Source: Diaphorobacter nitroreducens (GTDB taxonomy: Bacteria > Pseudomonadota > Gammaproteobacteria > Burkholderiales > Burkholderiaceae_C). Taken from it: a stretch of DNA of 64,000 nt. Below, one piece after another: positions 15,766 through 24,746 of the stretch (position 1 is the first letter of the stretch; the number at the start of each line of letters is the position of its first letter). The position numbers were made by a program, and so were the translations under genes. The notes below the pieces were generated by a model. It was not told the origin of the DNA and did not search any database. It saw nothing but the letters and a program-made list of their open reading frames with translations. The stretch is from contig RJVL01000007.1 in assembly GCA_003755025.1 (NCBI GenBank), positions 62,001-126,000 on the forward strand, given 5' to 3'.

Positions 15766-17463
15766 ATGCCGCACACCGCTACCTCCACCGCCGCATCCCG
15801 CACGGGCGGGCAGATCCTCGTCCAGCAGCTCATCGTGCACGGCGTGCAGCAGCTCTTTTGCGTGCCGGGCGAGAGCTACCTGGCCGTACTGGACGCCCTG
15901 CACGACGCCAACATCGCCGTCACCGTGTGCCGCCAGGAGGGCGGCGCGGCCATGATGGCCGAGGCGCAGGGCAAGCTGACCGGCCGCCCGGGCATCTGTT
16001 TTGTGACGCGCGGGCCGGGGGTCACCAACGCATCGGCGGGCATCCACATCGCGCACCAGGATTCGACGCCGTTGATCGTCTTCGTAGGCCAGGTGGCGCG
16101 CGGTGCGCTGGGGCGCGAGGCGTTCCAGGAGCTGGACTACGGCGCCGTGTTCGGCACCATGGCCAAGTGGGTGGTGCAGATCGACGATGCGCGGCGCGTG
16201 CCGGAGCTGGTCTCGCGCGCATTCCACGTCGCCACCTCGGGCCGCCCCGGCCCCGTGGTGGTGGCCCTGCCCGAGGACATGCTGACCGATGCCGTGCAGG
16301 TGGCCGATGCCCTGCCCTACACCGTGCCCGAGACCTACCCCGGCGCGCCCGCACTGCAGGCACTGGCGGCGCGGCTGCAGGCGGCCGAGCGGCCGGTGGT
16401 CATCGTGGGTGGCAGCCGCTGGTCCGACCAGGCGGTGCGCGACATGCAGGCCTTTGCCAGCGCCTGGCGGCTGCCGGTGTATTGCTCGTTCCGCCGGCAG
16501 ATGCTATTCCCGGCCAACCACGCCAGCTACGCGGGCGACCTGGGCCTGGGCGTCAACCCCCAGCTGCTGGCGCGCATCCGCGCGAGCGACCTGGTGCTGG
16601 TGCTGGGCGGGCGGCTGTCGGAGATCCCCTCGCAGGGCTACGAGCTGTTCGACATTCCCGTGCCGGCGCAGCCGCTGGTGCATGTGCATGCCGACGCCGA
16701 CGAACTTGGCAAACTCTACCGCCCGGTGCAGGCCATCCACGCCACGCCGCAGGCCATGGCCGCCGCACTGGCCAGCCTGCGCCCCGCGGCCGAGCCGCGC
16801 TGGACCGCGCACACCGAGGCTGCGCGCGCCGAGTATCTTGCCTGGAGCGACCCGGCGCCCATCCGCATCCCCGGCAAGCTGCAGATGGGCGAGGTGATGC
16901 AGCACCTGCGCGAAGCGCTGCCCGCCGACACCATCTTCTGCAACGGTGCGGGCAACTTCGCCACCTGGGTGCACCGCTTCTGGCCGTTCACCACCTATGC
17001 GAGCCAACTGGCCCCCACCAGCGGCTCGATGGGCTACGGCCTGCCGGCCGGCGTGGGCGCCAAGCGCCTGTGGCGCGAGCGCGAGGTGGTGGTGTTTGCG
17101 GGCGACGGCGACTTTCTGATGCATGGCCAGGAGTTCGCCACCGCCGTGCAGTACGGCCTGCCGCTGATAGTGGTGCTGTTGGACAACGCCATGTACGGCA
17201 CCATCCGCATGCACCAGGAGCGCGAGTACCCCGGGCGCATCAGCGCCACACAGCTCAAGAACCCCGATTTCAAGGCCTATGCCCAGGCCTTCGGCGGGCA
17301 CGGCGAGCGCGTGGAGCGCACCGAAGACTTCGCCCCGGCACTGGCACGCGCACGGGCGAGCGGGCTGCCGAGCGTGCTGCACTGCCTGATCGATCCGCAG
17401 GCGATCACACCCACGGGAACGCTGGATGGCATCCGGTCGGCGGCGATGGCGCGCAAGGGGTGA
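15766..17463 (+). CDS. Thiamine-pyrophosphate-dependent enzyme, acetolactate synthase-like
   Basis: 565 residues from the ATG at 15766 (MPHTATSTAASRT). All three TPP-enzyme domains are visible. The N-terminal Pyr domain has the catalytic Glu in C-R-Q-E-G-G-A-A and T-R-G-P-G-V-T-N-A. A central domain begins around A-L-Q-A-L-A-A-R-L. The C-terminal PP domain has the Mg/TPP motif G-D-G-D-F-L-M-H-G-Q-E-F with D-N-A-M-Y-G-T-I. The family decarboxylates 2-oxoacids and condenses the product. There is no regulatory subunit (ilvH/N) beside it, so it is probably not the biosynthetic IlvB but a catabolic or specialised homologue (benzoylformate decarboxylase-like, oxalyl-CoA decarboxylase-like, or similar). 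Substrate unknown; likely controlled by the divergent LysR protein. Confidence 0.82.
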   Translation: MPHTATSTAASRTGGQILVQQLIVHGVQQLFCVPGESYLAVLDALHDANIAVTVCRQEGGAAMMAEAQGKLTGRPGICFVTRGPGVTNASAGIHIAHQDSTPLIVFVGQVARGALGREAFQELDYGAVFGTMAKWVVQIDDARRVPELVSRAFHVATSGRPGPVVVALPEDMLTDAVQVADALPYTVPETYPGAPALQALAARLQAAERPVVIVGGSRWSDQAVRDMQAFASAWRLPVYCSFRRQMLFPANHASYAGDLGLGVNPQLLARIRASDLVLVLGGRLSEIPSQGYELFDIPVPAQPLVHVHADADELGKLYRPVQAIHATPQAMAAALASLRPAAEPRWTAHTEAARAEYLAWSDPAPIRIPGKLQMGEVMQHLREALPADTIFCNGAGNFATWVHRFWPFTTYASQLAPTSGSMGYGLPAGVGAKRLWREREVVVFAGDGDFLMHGQEFATAVQYGLPLIVVLLDNAMYGTIRMHQEREYPGRISATQLKNPDFKAYAQAFGGHGERVERTEDFAPALARARASGLPSVLHCLIDPQAITPTGTLDGIRSAAMARKG

Positions 17464-17470
17464 TCTGAAG

Positions 17471-17527
17471 GGCTAAATGGGGCTTTGCGCTTGTGGGGCA
17501 AGCGCGGACAGCTATCGTTTTTGAGTT
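17471..17527 (-). repeat. Dispersed palindromic intergenic repeat, copy 5 (inverted)
   Basis: On the minus strand: AAAAACGATAGCTGTCCGCG, CTTGCCCCACAAGCGC, then AAAGCCCCATTTAG. It has the same layout as copies 1-3, in opposite orientation, between the convergent TPP-enzyme and gshA genes. Confidence 0.65.
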
Positions 17528-17633
17528 TTTGCTGCCGAATGCTTGGGTGCCGACCGGGTTATGCGCCCCCGCGCAGCAACATCAAAAAAGAATTGCTGGC
17601 GGCCCTTACACCATAAGCGCCACCCTCAAAAAA

Positions 17634-19166
17634 CTACCCCAACTGCTCGACCGCCATGAACCGCTCGCGCCACGCCTCGAACGGCAGGTCATCTGCCACT
17701 TCAATGGCCCGCTGCTCCTCCAGCGACCGCTCGGCCAGCGCCTGGTAGCGCGCCTGCTGCGACTCGCTCCAGGGCTGCCCCATCAGGATGTCCCGCGCCG
17801 ACTGGGAATGCGCAAGTGCGAAGGCGGTGAAGTCGTTGTCATGCTGCTGTTGCAGCTCGGCCAGCACACGCGCGGACGGTGTGGAGTGCGGGGCCGCCAG
17901 TGTCTCCTGGGCCGCCATCAGCGCGTGCGCATAAGCCTCGCCGCCGTGGGCGGCATCCAGCGTGGCGGCGATGGGCGCGCATTCGGCCAGCACCTCGGCG
18001 GCCCAATCGGTCAGCAGCACACGCTGGCCGCGGCGCATGAGCTGCAGGCCGGCCTCGCGCCCGCGCTCGGCCGCCAGGTGCTGGTTGTTCTTGAGTTCGG
18101 CGATCTCGGCCGGCGTGTCGGGCGGGCTGTCCGACAGCAGGCAGTGCAGCAGGAATACGTCCAGCAGGCGCATGGTGTCGGCGGTGATGCCCACGGGCAC
18201 GAACGGGTCCAGGTCCATCAGGCGCACCTCGACATACTCCACGCCGCGCTCGCGCAGCGCGTGCAGCGGGCGCTCGCCGCTGTGGACGGTGCGCTTGGGC
18301 CGGATGGTGCCGTAGAACTCGTTCTCGATCTGCAGCAGGCTGGTGCCCATCTGGTTGTAGTCGCCGCCGGGGTTGCGCACGCCAATCGCCTCGTAGGCCG
18401 GATAAGGCCGCGTGAGCGCCTCGTGCAGCGAATCGGCATAGCCCTGCAAGCCGTTGTAGCTGACGGCCAGCGTAGCCTGGGCGTCGCTCTGGTAGCCCAG
18501 GCGCCCCATGCGCAGCGAAGTGGCATGCGGCAGGTACAGCGCGCGCTTGCCGTCGCCCAGCGGCTGCAGGCTGTGTTGTCGCCCTTCGACGAAGCACGGG
18601 CACAGCGCAGGCGATGCGCCAAACAGGTACAGAAGCACGAACGCGTGCCGGCGGAAGTTGCGGATCAGCGCAAAGTACTCGTCGCTGCCCACGCCGGGCA
18701 GCGACCAGTTGTAATGAATGCCCGAGATGGTCTGCATGCGCCGGCCGTAGCGGTGGCCCAGGCCCATGCGGTACACGCTCTTGGCACGCCCCGGGTTGGA
18801 CGAGCCGTAGCGCGCCAACGGAATGGTCTCGTCCGTAGGCAACATGCAGGGCATGCTGGACACCCAGAGCATCTCGCCGCCCGGCTGCTGCTGCAGCACG
18901 CGGTGCACGAACTGGTGGATCTCGGTCAGTTCATCCTGGCATTCCTGCACCGTGCGGTGGGCACCGGTGATGAGCTCGATCTGCGATTCGCTGTAGTCCG
19001 TGGTGATGCAGGGGTGCGTGAGGGCCGAGCCCAGCGCCACCGGATGGGGTGTGAGCGCCAGGGCGCCCGTGGGCAGCACGCGCAGCCCCTCCTTCTCGAT
19101 GCCGCGGCGCATGCCTGCCAACCGGTCGGCGGACAGGGCTGCGATTCGCTGTGGGAGTGTGCTCAT
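17634..19166 (-). CDS. gshA: Glutamate-cysteine ligase
   Basis: 510 residues, close to the 518 of E. coli GshA. It catalyses the ATP-dependent joining of glutamate and cysteine, the first step of glutathione synthesis. Family motifs are G-I-E-K-E-G-L-R near the N-terminus (Mg/ATP binding), T-T-D-Y-S-E-S-Q-I-E-L-I-T, I-S-G-I-H-Y-N-W-S-L-P, and Y-V-E-V-R-L-M-D-L-D-P-F. The start at 19166 (MSTLPQRIAALSADRL) matches the family. A shadow frame on the opposite strand runs through almost the whole gene and should not be annotated. Glutathione is relevant to the arsenic and OsmC functions nearby, but the gene is probably not co-regulated with them. Confidence 0.93.
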   Translation of the reverse strand: MSTLPQRIAALSADRLAGMRRGIEKEGLRVLPTGALALTPHPVALGSALTHPCITTDYSESQIELITGAHRTVQECQDELTEIHQFVHRVLQQQPGGEMLWVSSMPCMLPTDETIPLARYGSSNPGRAKSVYRMGLGHRYGRRMQTISGIHYNWSLPGVGSDEYFALIRNFRRHAFVLLYLFGASPALCPCFVEGRQHSLQPLGDGKRALYLPHATSLRMGRLGYQSDAQATLAVSYNGLQGYADSLHEALTRPYPAYEAIGVRNPGGDYNQMGTSLLQIENEFYGTIRPKRTVHSGERPLHALRERGVEYVEVRLMDLDPFVPVGITADTMRLLDVFLLHCLLSDSPPDTPAEIAELKNNQHLAAERGREAGLQLMRRGQRVLLTDWAAEVLAECAPIAATLDAAHGGEAYAHALMAAQETLAAPHSTPSARVLAELQQQHDNDFTAFALAHSQSARDILMGQPWSESQQARYQALAERSLEEQRAIEVADDLPFEAWRERFMAVEQLG

Positions 19167-19338
19167 GGTGGTGGTTGTTCCATCTTTTTTGAGGTGGGGC
19201 CGGAACTTAGCACGCCGCGCTGCGGCCTGCCCGCGCCCACGTCAAGCGCCGGCCTGACACCGGGGAACTGCCGCCGGCCTCTGCACGGTCGCTCTTGGTA
19301 CGGTAGCAGCGGGGCAGCACCGCCCCGGACAGGCCGTG

Positions 19339-20250
19339 TCAGCGGTGCGCAGCCAGGGCCTGCGCCACCTCGTTCGTCCCCTGTGCGGCGCCGCTTTGCG
19401 GTACCTGCTCACCCGCTCCGCGGGCCGTCACCTCGGCCAGGCGCGCGGCCAATTGCTCCGGCACATCGGCACCTTGTCCCAGGTGGATGCCCTGGGTGAG
19501 CGTAATGTGCGCGGCCTCGAATGTGCCCGCGCCTGCACACAGAATGGTGCGCGTGGGCGCGCTCTCATGCGCCAACACCAGCATGGCGGGTACCACCGCC
19601 TCGGGCTGGAGGGCAGCCAGCACGTCCTCGGGCATCAAGCCCTCGGTCATGCGGGTGGCGGCCGTGGGTGCCAAGGCGTTCACATGGATACCGTACTTGG
19701 CCCCTTCGATCGCCAGCGTCTGCATCAACCCCACCTGCGCCAGCTTGGCCGCGCCGTAGTTGGCCTGGCCGAAGTTGCCGTACAGGCCCGTGGAGGACGT
19801 CGTCATCACGATGCGCCCATAGTTCTGCGCCTGCATGTGCGGCCACACCGCCTTGCAGCAATGGGCCGCGCCCATGAGGTGGACCTGGACCACGAGGGCA
19901 AAGTCCGCCATGTCCATCTTGGCAAACGACTTGTCGCGCAGGATGCCGGCGTTGTTCACCAGGATGTCCACGCGACCCCATGCGTCCATGGCCTGCTGCA
20001 CCATGGCCTGCACGGCCGCGAAATCGGTCACCGACGCACCGTTGGCCAGCGCCTCGCCGCCTGCGGCGCGGATCTCGTCCACCACGGCCTGCGCGGCGGA
20101 CACCGAGCCGCCGCTGCCGTCCACGGCACCGCCCAGATCATTGACCAGCACCTTGGCGCCACGCGCTGCCAGCGCCAAAGCATGCTGACGGCCCAGGCCG
20201 CCACCCGCACCCGTCACGATGGCCACACGGCCGTGGAAATCAAGGAACAT
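19339..20250 (-). CDS. Short-chain dehydrogenase/reductase
   Basis: 303 residues from the ATG at 20250 (MFLDFHGRVAIV). Rossmann motif T-G-A-G-G-G-L-G-R near the N-terminus, N-N-A-G-I-L-R at about residues 94-100, catalytic Ser in M-T-T-S-S-T-G, and Y-G-A-A-K (catalytic Tyr and Lys). The long insert after L-V-N-D-L-G-G and the sequence N-D-L-G-G-A resemble the hydroxyacyl-CoA dehydrogenase unit of peroxisomal multifunctional enzyme type 2, so a 3-hydroxyacyl-CoA dehydrogenase role in beta-oxidation is plausible. It is probably a single transcription unit; a hairpin terminator separates it from ligD upstream. Confidence 0.82.
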   Translation of the reverse strand: MFLDFHGRVAIVTGAGGGLGRQHALALAARGAKVLVNDLGGAVDGSGGSVSAAQAVVDEIRAAGGEALANGASVTDFAAVQAMVQQAMDAWGRVDILVNNAGILRDKSFAKMDMADFALVVQVHLMGAAHCCKAVWPHMQAQNYGRIVMTTSSTGLYGNFGQANYGAAKLAQVGLMQTLAIEGAKYGIHVNALAPTAATRMTEGLMPEDVLAALQPEAVVPAMLVLAHESAPTRTILCAGAGTFEAAHITLTQGIHLGQGADVPEQLAARLAEVTARGAGEQVPQSGAAQGTNEVAQALAAHR

Positions 20251-20332
20251 GTTGAAGTCTTTGAACGAAGGATTGCCACCAGACACGCAGGCCCGCGGCC
20301 ATCGGTGGCCGGACACACGCGCAGCGAAAAGA

Positions 20333-20361
20333 AATCGCCCCGGCCGATGACCGGGGCGATT
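20333..20361 (-). terminator. Rho-independent terminator after ligD
   Basis: An 11-bp perfect stem (AATCGCCCCGG / CCGGGGCGATT) with a 7-base loop. On the minus strand it is followed by TTCTTTT. It lies about 95 bases downstream of the ligD stop and upstream of the SDR gene. Confidence 0.8.
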
Positions 20362-20455
20362 CAAAGGATACAGGAAGCAACCAGGTTCAATCAGCGGCCG
20401 CCTAGACCGCTTGTATGCCTTCGCCCCACCATGATTGCATGCAGGGCCACCAGGG

Positions 20456-22972
20456 CTATAGGTGGCGTTTTTCCCCAAGCGCCTTGATCGCCGGCCCGAT
20501 GGACACGGCAGCCTCGTCATAGCCCGACCAGGGGCCATTGCCCGTCTTCAAGCGCCGGCCCACGGTCTGCACCGTCCAGTGGGCGCCACCCGTGAGCGCG
20601 TCCAGTTCCTGCCAGGCGACGGGCACGGACACGCCCATGCCCGGCCGCGCGCGCGCCGTCCACGCACAGGCCGTGGTGGCGCCAAAGCCATTGCGCAGGT
20701 AGTCCACAAAGATCTTTCCCACGCGGTTGCGGGGCCCGCTCTTGGCCACGAAACGCTGCGGCAGGGTGCGCGCCAGATGCTGCACCACGGCTTGGCTGAA
20801 GTCTTTCACGGCATCCCAGCCGTGCAGTCGCTTGATGGGCACCACCACATGCAGCCCCTTGCCGCCGCTGGTCTTAAGGAACGATGGCAGGCCCAGCTCG
20901 GTGAGCATCAAGCGCACGAGCGCTGCGCCCTCTTGCACGTGCGCCCACCGCACACCCTCGCCCGGATCCAAGTCGAAGGTGATGCGGTTGGGCCGCTCGA
21001 TCCGGTCCTTGCGAGCATTCCAGGTGTGAAACTCCACGGTGTTCATTTGCGCGGCCGACAGCAGGCCCTGCGCCGTGGCCACTTCCAGCAGCGGCGGGTG
21101 GCCAGGATCCAGGTCGGGTGACAGCGCACTCACCCCGTCCAATGCCCCCGTGTCCAGGTGCTTTTGAAAGAAGAGCTCGCCCTCCAGACCTTGCGGCGCC
21201 CGCAGCAGGGACACCGGCCGCCCCTGCAGGTGGGGCAACATGAGGGGCGCTACCGTGGCGTAGTACCGCACCAGATCAAGCTTGGTGAACCCGGTGGAGG
21301 GATCCACCACGCGCGCCGGGCTTGTCACCTGCAGCCCCCCCACGCGCGCGGCGCGGCTGGGCGCAGCCCCCTGCAGGTGCGCAGGCTCCTCGTGGACGAT
21401 GGCGGCGGCGGGCTTGTCGTCGCGCAACCCGCGGAACACGGCGTGGCGCACCTTGCCCTCTTTCGTCCATTCGGCGAAGGAAACCTCCGCCACCAGCGTG
21501 GGCCTCACCCAATGCACCTTGCGGGGGATGGAGCGCGGCTGGGCAAACGGGCTGTCCTGGGTGCGCAAAGCGCCCAGCCGCCGGGCCAGGTCCGCGAGGA
21601 CGCGCTCGCTGAAACCCGTACCCACGTTGCCGGCATAGCGCAGGGCACCGCCCTCGTCATGCACGCCCAGCAGCAGTGAACCGATCCCTGTGCGTGAGCC
21701 CTGCGGGTCCGTGTATCCGCCGATGACGAACTCTTGCCGATGGCTGCACTTGAGCTTGATCCAGTCCGTGCTGCGGCGCGAGGCATACACGCTGTCCTTG
21801 CGCTTGCCGATCACCCCTTCAAATCCCAGCCGGCAGGCCGAGGCCACCAGGTCCGCCGGCCGTGCTTCGAAATCTTCGCTGAACCGAACACGGTCTGAGG
21901 AGGCTGGCTGCAGCACGCTGCGCAGCAGCGCACGCCGTTCAGCGAGGGGCAGTTGCCTCAGATCGCGCCCGTGCGCAAAAGGCAAGTCGAAGGCGTAAAA
22001 GACCAGCGCGTCGGTCGATCGCCCGTCAAACGCGTTCTGCAGCGCCTGGAAGTCGGGGACACCCTGGGCGTCCAGCACCAGCACCTCGCCGTCGATCCAT
22101 GCAGAGGACAGCGGCAAGGCGGCCAGCGCTTGCGCCAGGGCGGGCATCCTCGAGGTCCAGTCGTTGCCGTTACGGGTGTACAGCCGTGCCTTGCCGCGCT
22201 GAACCCGCGCCAGCATGCGATAGCCGTCGAACTTGAGCTCCCACAGCCACTGCGAAAGGTCGGCCGGCGGTCCGTCCACCAGCGTGGCGAGTTGCGGGGA
22301 TAGCTGGTCAGGCAGCGGTGCCGTGGGCGCGGATGTCCACGGCACCGCCGCTGCCGTGGGAGGCTGAATCTGCGCGGGCCCGGCCCTCTGAGCGAATGCG
22401 CGCGCTGGTGGCGCAACCGGCGGCTGGTCTGCCACGCTGTCGGGCATTTCGTCCACCACGTTGAACTCCTCGGCCGCACGCTCCAGCCCGTCGCGCTCCT
22501 TGATCAGCAGCCAGGGGGGCTGCTTATCGTCGTCCCGGCCATGCATACGCACCAGGGTCCAGTGACCATGCAATTTGTGACCGTGGATCTCGAACTTGAG
22601 CTTCCCCTTGCGGTAGTCTTCGCGCGGATTGCCCTGCGGCACCCAATAGCCGCGGTCCCAGATGATGACCCGCCCCGCGCCGTATTGGCGCGGCGGGATC
22701 TGCCCTTCGAATTGGTTGTAGGAAATCGGGTGGTCTTCCACCTGCACGGCCATGCGTTTGTCCGCCGGGTCGTAACTGGGGCCCTTGGGTACGGCCCAGC
22801 TCTTCATGGTGCCGTCCAGCTCCAGGCGCAGGTCGTAGTGCAGGCGGCTGGCCCAGTGCTTCTGGATCACGTACTGCAGCGCCTGCGACTGCGCTCCGCC
22901 GTCCGCGGGCTCTGGCGTCACGGCAAAGTTGCGCTTTTGCTTGTACGCCGCCAGCGGGTCTTTGCGGGGCAT
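20456..22972 (-). CDS. ligD: LigD, multifunctional NHEJ DNA ligase
   Basis: 838 residues with the three LigD modules in the order phosphoesterase, ligase, polymerase. Residues ~35-150 form the 3'-phosphoesterase domain (R-L-H-Y-D-L-R-L-E, with the active-site His). Residues ~215-530 form the ATP-dependent ligase with the adenylated Lys in L-K-F-D-G-Y-R (K247), I-D-G-E-V, and F-E-G-V-I-G-K-R. Residues ~550-830 form the primase-like polymerase with the catalytic D-L-D-P-G-E-G. Together with Ku it repairs double-strand breaks without a template. A Pro/Ala-rich linker (about residues 180-215) joins the first two domains. The ku gene lies 24 bases upstream on the same strand, making an operon ended by the terminator at 20333-20361. 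Confidence 0.93.
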   Translation of the reverse strand: MPRKDPLAAYKQKRNFAVTPEPADGGAQSQALQYVIQKHWASRLHYDLRLELDGTMKSWAVPKGPSYDPADKRMAVQVEDHPISYNQFEGQIPPRQYGAGRVIIWDRGYWVPQGNPREDYRKGKLKFEIHGHKLHGHWTLVRMHGRDDDKQPPWLLIKERDGLERAAEEFNVVDEMPDSVADQPPVAPPARAFAQRAGPAQIQPPTAAAVPWTSAPTAPLPDQLSPQLATLVDGPPADLSQWLWELKFDGYRMLARVQRGKARLYTRNGNDWTSRMPALAQALAALPLSSAWIDGEVLVLDAQGVPDFQALQNAFDGRSTDALVFYAFDLPFAHGRDLRQLPLAERRALLRSVLQPASSDRVRFSEDFEARPADLVASACRLGFEGVIGKRKDSVYASRRSTDWIKLKCSHRQEFVIGGYTDPQGSRTGIGSLLLGVHDEGGALRYAGNVGTGFSERVLADLARRLGALRTQDSPFAQPRSIPRKVHWVRPTLVAEVSFAEWTKEGKVRHAVFRGLRDDKPAAAIVHEEPAHLQGAAPSRAARVGGLQVTSPARVVDPSTGFTKLDLVRYYATVAPLMLPHLQGRPVSLLRAPQGLEGELFFQKHLDTGALDGVSALSPDLDPGHPPLLEVATAQGLLSAAQMNTVEFHTWNARKDRIERPNRITFDLDPGEGVRWAHVQEGAALVRLMLTELGLPSFLKTSGGKGLHVVVPIKRLHGWDAVKDFSQAVVQHLARTLPQRFVAKSGPRNRVGKIFVDYLRNGFGATTACAWTARARPGMGVSVPVAWQELDALTGGAHWTVQTVGRRLKTGNGPWSGYDEAAVSIGPAIKALGEKRHL

Positions 22973-22996
22973 GGTCCGTCGCCTTGTCCGGCACCG

Positions 22997-24040
22997 CTAT
23001 CCGTGTGCGCGGCGAGGTTTCTTGGCCGCAGCGGGCTTGGCAGGCGCCGCCTTGGCCGCAGTCTTGCGGGCCGGTGACTTTTTGGCGGCGGTCGATTTGG
23101 CCGCTGCCTTACCCGACGGTGCAAGGCGGGTCACGGAGGCGGGTTTGTCCTTGCGCGGCGGGGTGGCCGAGGCGCCCTCCAGGCTGCGCTTGAGCAACGC
23201 GGTGAGGTCCAGCACCTCCGCCCCCGCAGCCACCGCCGGTCCTTCATCCGGCTGAGCGACATGGGCAATCTCTCCGGCTGAGGCCTTGGCCTCGACCAGC
23301 CTGTGTATCTCCTCAGAGAAAGAATTGCGGAAGCGGTCCGCGTTCCAGTCCTGTGTCATGTCCTCAATGAGCTGCATGGCCATGGCCAACTCCGCGTCCT
23401 TGATACCCGCGGCTTTCGCATCCAGCGGCGGCAGGGCCAGTTGCTCGAACGAGCGGATCTCCCCCCCCCAGCGTAGCAGGTTGAGGATCAGCGCTCGGCC
23501 GCACGGAATGAGCACGGCCAGGTGCTGCTTGGACTGGATCACCACTTTGGCCACGCCCACGCGGTTGCTCTGGCGCAGGGCCTCGCGCAGCAGTGCGTAC
23601 ACCTTTTCGCCACGCTTGAGGGGTGCCGTGTAATAGGGACGCTCCAGGTAGACAAAGGGGATCTCGTCGGCGTCAAGAAACGCCTCGATCTCGATCGTCT
23701 GCGTGACCTTGGGAAAGGCGGCCGCGATTTCCTCGGGCGTCAGAATGACGTAGCGGCCTTCTTCATACTCCACACCCTTGACGATATCGGCCGTGGCGAT
23801 TTCCTTGCCCGTGATTTTGTTCACACGCTTGTACCCCACTGGCTCCATCGACCGGCGGTCCAGCCAGTCAAAGTCGATGCCCGAGCTGACGGTCGCCGAG
23901 TACAAGCCCACGGGAATATGGACGAGGCCAAAGCTGATCGCCCCCTTCCAGAGGGTGCGTGTCGAGGTGGGGGCCTTGCCCTGCCCCTGCTTCGCGCCAG
24001 ATGGGAGGGCGTCGCTCGCGGTGGGTTGCTTAGATCGCAT
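22997..24040 (-). CDS. ku: Ku, NHEJ end-binding protein
   Basis: 347 residues from the ATG at 24040 (MRSKQPTASDALP); a TTG two codons upstream is an alternative. The bacterial Ku core runs from W-K-G-A-I-S-F-G-L-V-H-I-P-V to about residue 255. A long C-terminal tail rich in Lys, Ala and Pro follows (repeated A-A-K and K-K-S-P-A-R-K), longer than in minimal Ku proteins. Such tails add DNA binding and help recruit LigD. The homodimer threads onto DNA ends and recruits LigD, encoded next in the operon. Confidence 0.93.
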   Translation of the reverse strand: MRSKQPTASDALPSGAKQGQGKAPTSTRTLWKGAISFGLVHIPVGLYSATVSSGIDFDWLDRRSMEPVGYKRVNKITGKEIATADIVKGVEYEEGRYVILTPEEIAAAFPKVTQTIEIEAFLDADEIPFVYLERPYYTAPLKRGEKVYALLREALRQSNRVGVAKVVIQSKQHLAVLIPCGRALILNLLRWGGEIRSFEQLALPPLDAKAAGIKDAELAMAMQLIEDMTQDWNADRFRNSFSEEIHRLVEAKASAGEIAHVAQPDEGPAVAAGAEVLDLTALLKRSLEGASATPPRKDKPASVTRLAPSGKAAAKSTAAKKSPARKTAAKAAPAKPAAAKKPRRAHG

Positions 24041-24522
24041 GTGCAAACGCTATCCATGGCGCAGGGGCGCAGATGTAGGACAGCGGTTGCTTCTATCGTG
24101 ATGGAATCTCCAGTCATCCTGGGGCCTCGGACTATGTGCGGAGCCTTCTTGCCGTCGGCCTGATGTGCGGACGCTGCCGCCCCCTCGCCGCGCCCCCGGT
24201 GCATCGCCCTGCACCGACAACTGCGCTGCCCGCACGCGGACCAGCGGCTCGCGCTGCTTGTTCAGGCAGCCTGGCAGGCACCAGCACGCACTAAGCCACA
24301 CGTTCATAGGCAGCCCCGTGTGCGCCCCGTTCGGCGCAATCCACGCCCCTCTTCCCCAATGCAATCCATATTCACACAAAAAGGCTGCAACCCATACCTA
24401 GCAAGCGCCAGCAGCTCCTATCTTTATAGCAAAAAAACGCCCGGCGTTCAGACCAGACGTTGTGCGGAAGTTGACGGGGGTTACAGGAGCAGCACCTACT
24501 GCCTCCTAGACGCCCGTAAGCG
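24041..24522. other. Intergenic region upstream of ku, no convincing gene
   Basis: About 480 bases. It must hold the ku-ligD promoter, but I see no strong -35/-10 pair. Short open frames on both strands have no recognisable product. It contains dispersed repeat copy 6 at 24397-24438. The right end abuts the first att-like repeat, so the chromosome/island boundary lies close by. Confidence 0.45.
24397..24438 (-). repeat. Dispersed palindromic intergenic repeat, copy 6
   Basis: On the minus strand: TTTTTTTGCTATAAAGATAG, GAGCTGCTGGCGCTTGCTAG. It matches the left half of the Comamonadaceae-type element. It is the last copy before the island; I found none in 24.5-64 kb. Confidence 0.6.
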
Positions 24523-24660
24523 TCACTCCCACTCCGTCATCAACAGGTCTCGTAAGGCCGCGTGGTTAAAGGGATTTGCGATGATCGTCGTAAGTTTTAC
24601 CGTCGGCATTTACCGTCAAAAAAGCTCGTTTAATGGCGCGGGTTACGGAGCGATTTGCGC
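24523..24660 (-). repeat. Att-like direct repeat A (left island boundary)
   Basis: On the minus strand the end of the repeat translates as A-N-P-F-N-H-A-A-L-R-D-L-L-M-T-E-W-E-stop. Preceding it are two TTTACCGTC elements (plus-strand 24595-24604 and 24609-24618). The segment CGCGTGGTTAAAGGGATTTG is identical in the copy at 40354-40490 and nearly so at 39675-39726. The copies are in the same orientation. This is what integration/excision of an element at a gene 3' end leaves behind. Confidence 0.75.
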
Positions 24661-24746
24661 GGCGTCGACACTTCCGGCCTTATCGTCGATCGGGTTGCGT
24701 CTTCGCCCGCTCGAACTCGCCCTGAAACACCCGGCTCTTCGCTTCC

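Noticed and set aside
17493-19499. A 668-codon plus-strand frame across gshA
   Set aside because: gshA on the other strand has full-length family motifs; the plus-strand frame has none and low-complexity composition.
20330-20362. A CRISPR-like or regulatory hairpin
   Set aside because: A single 11-bp stem followed by a T-rich run on the minus strand is explained by transcription termination of ligD; no repeated spacers are present. No CRISPR array was seen elsewhere.
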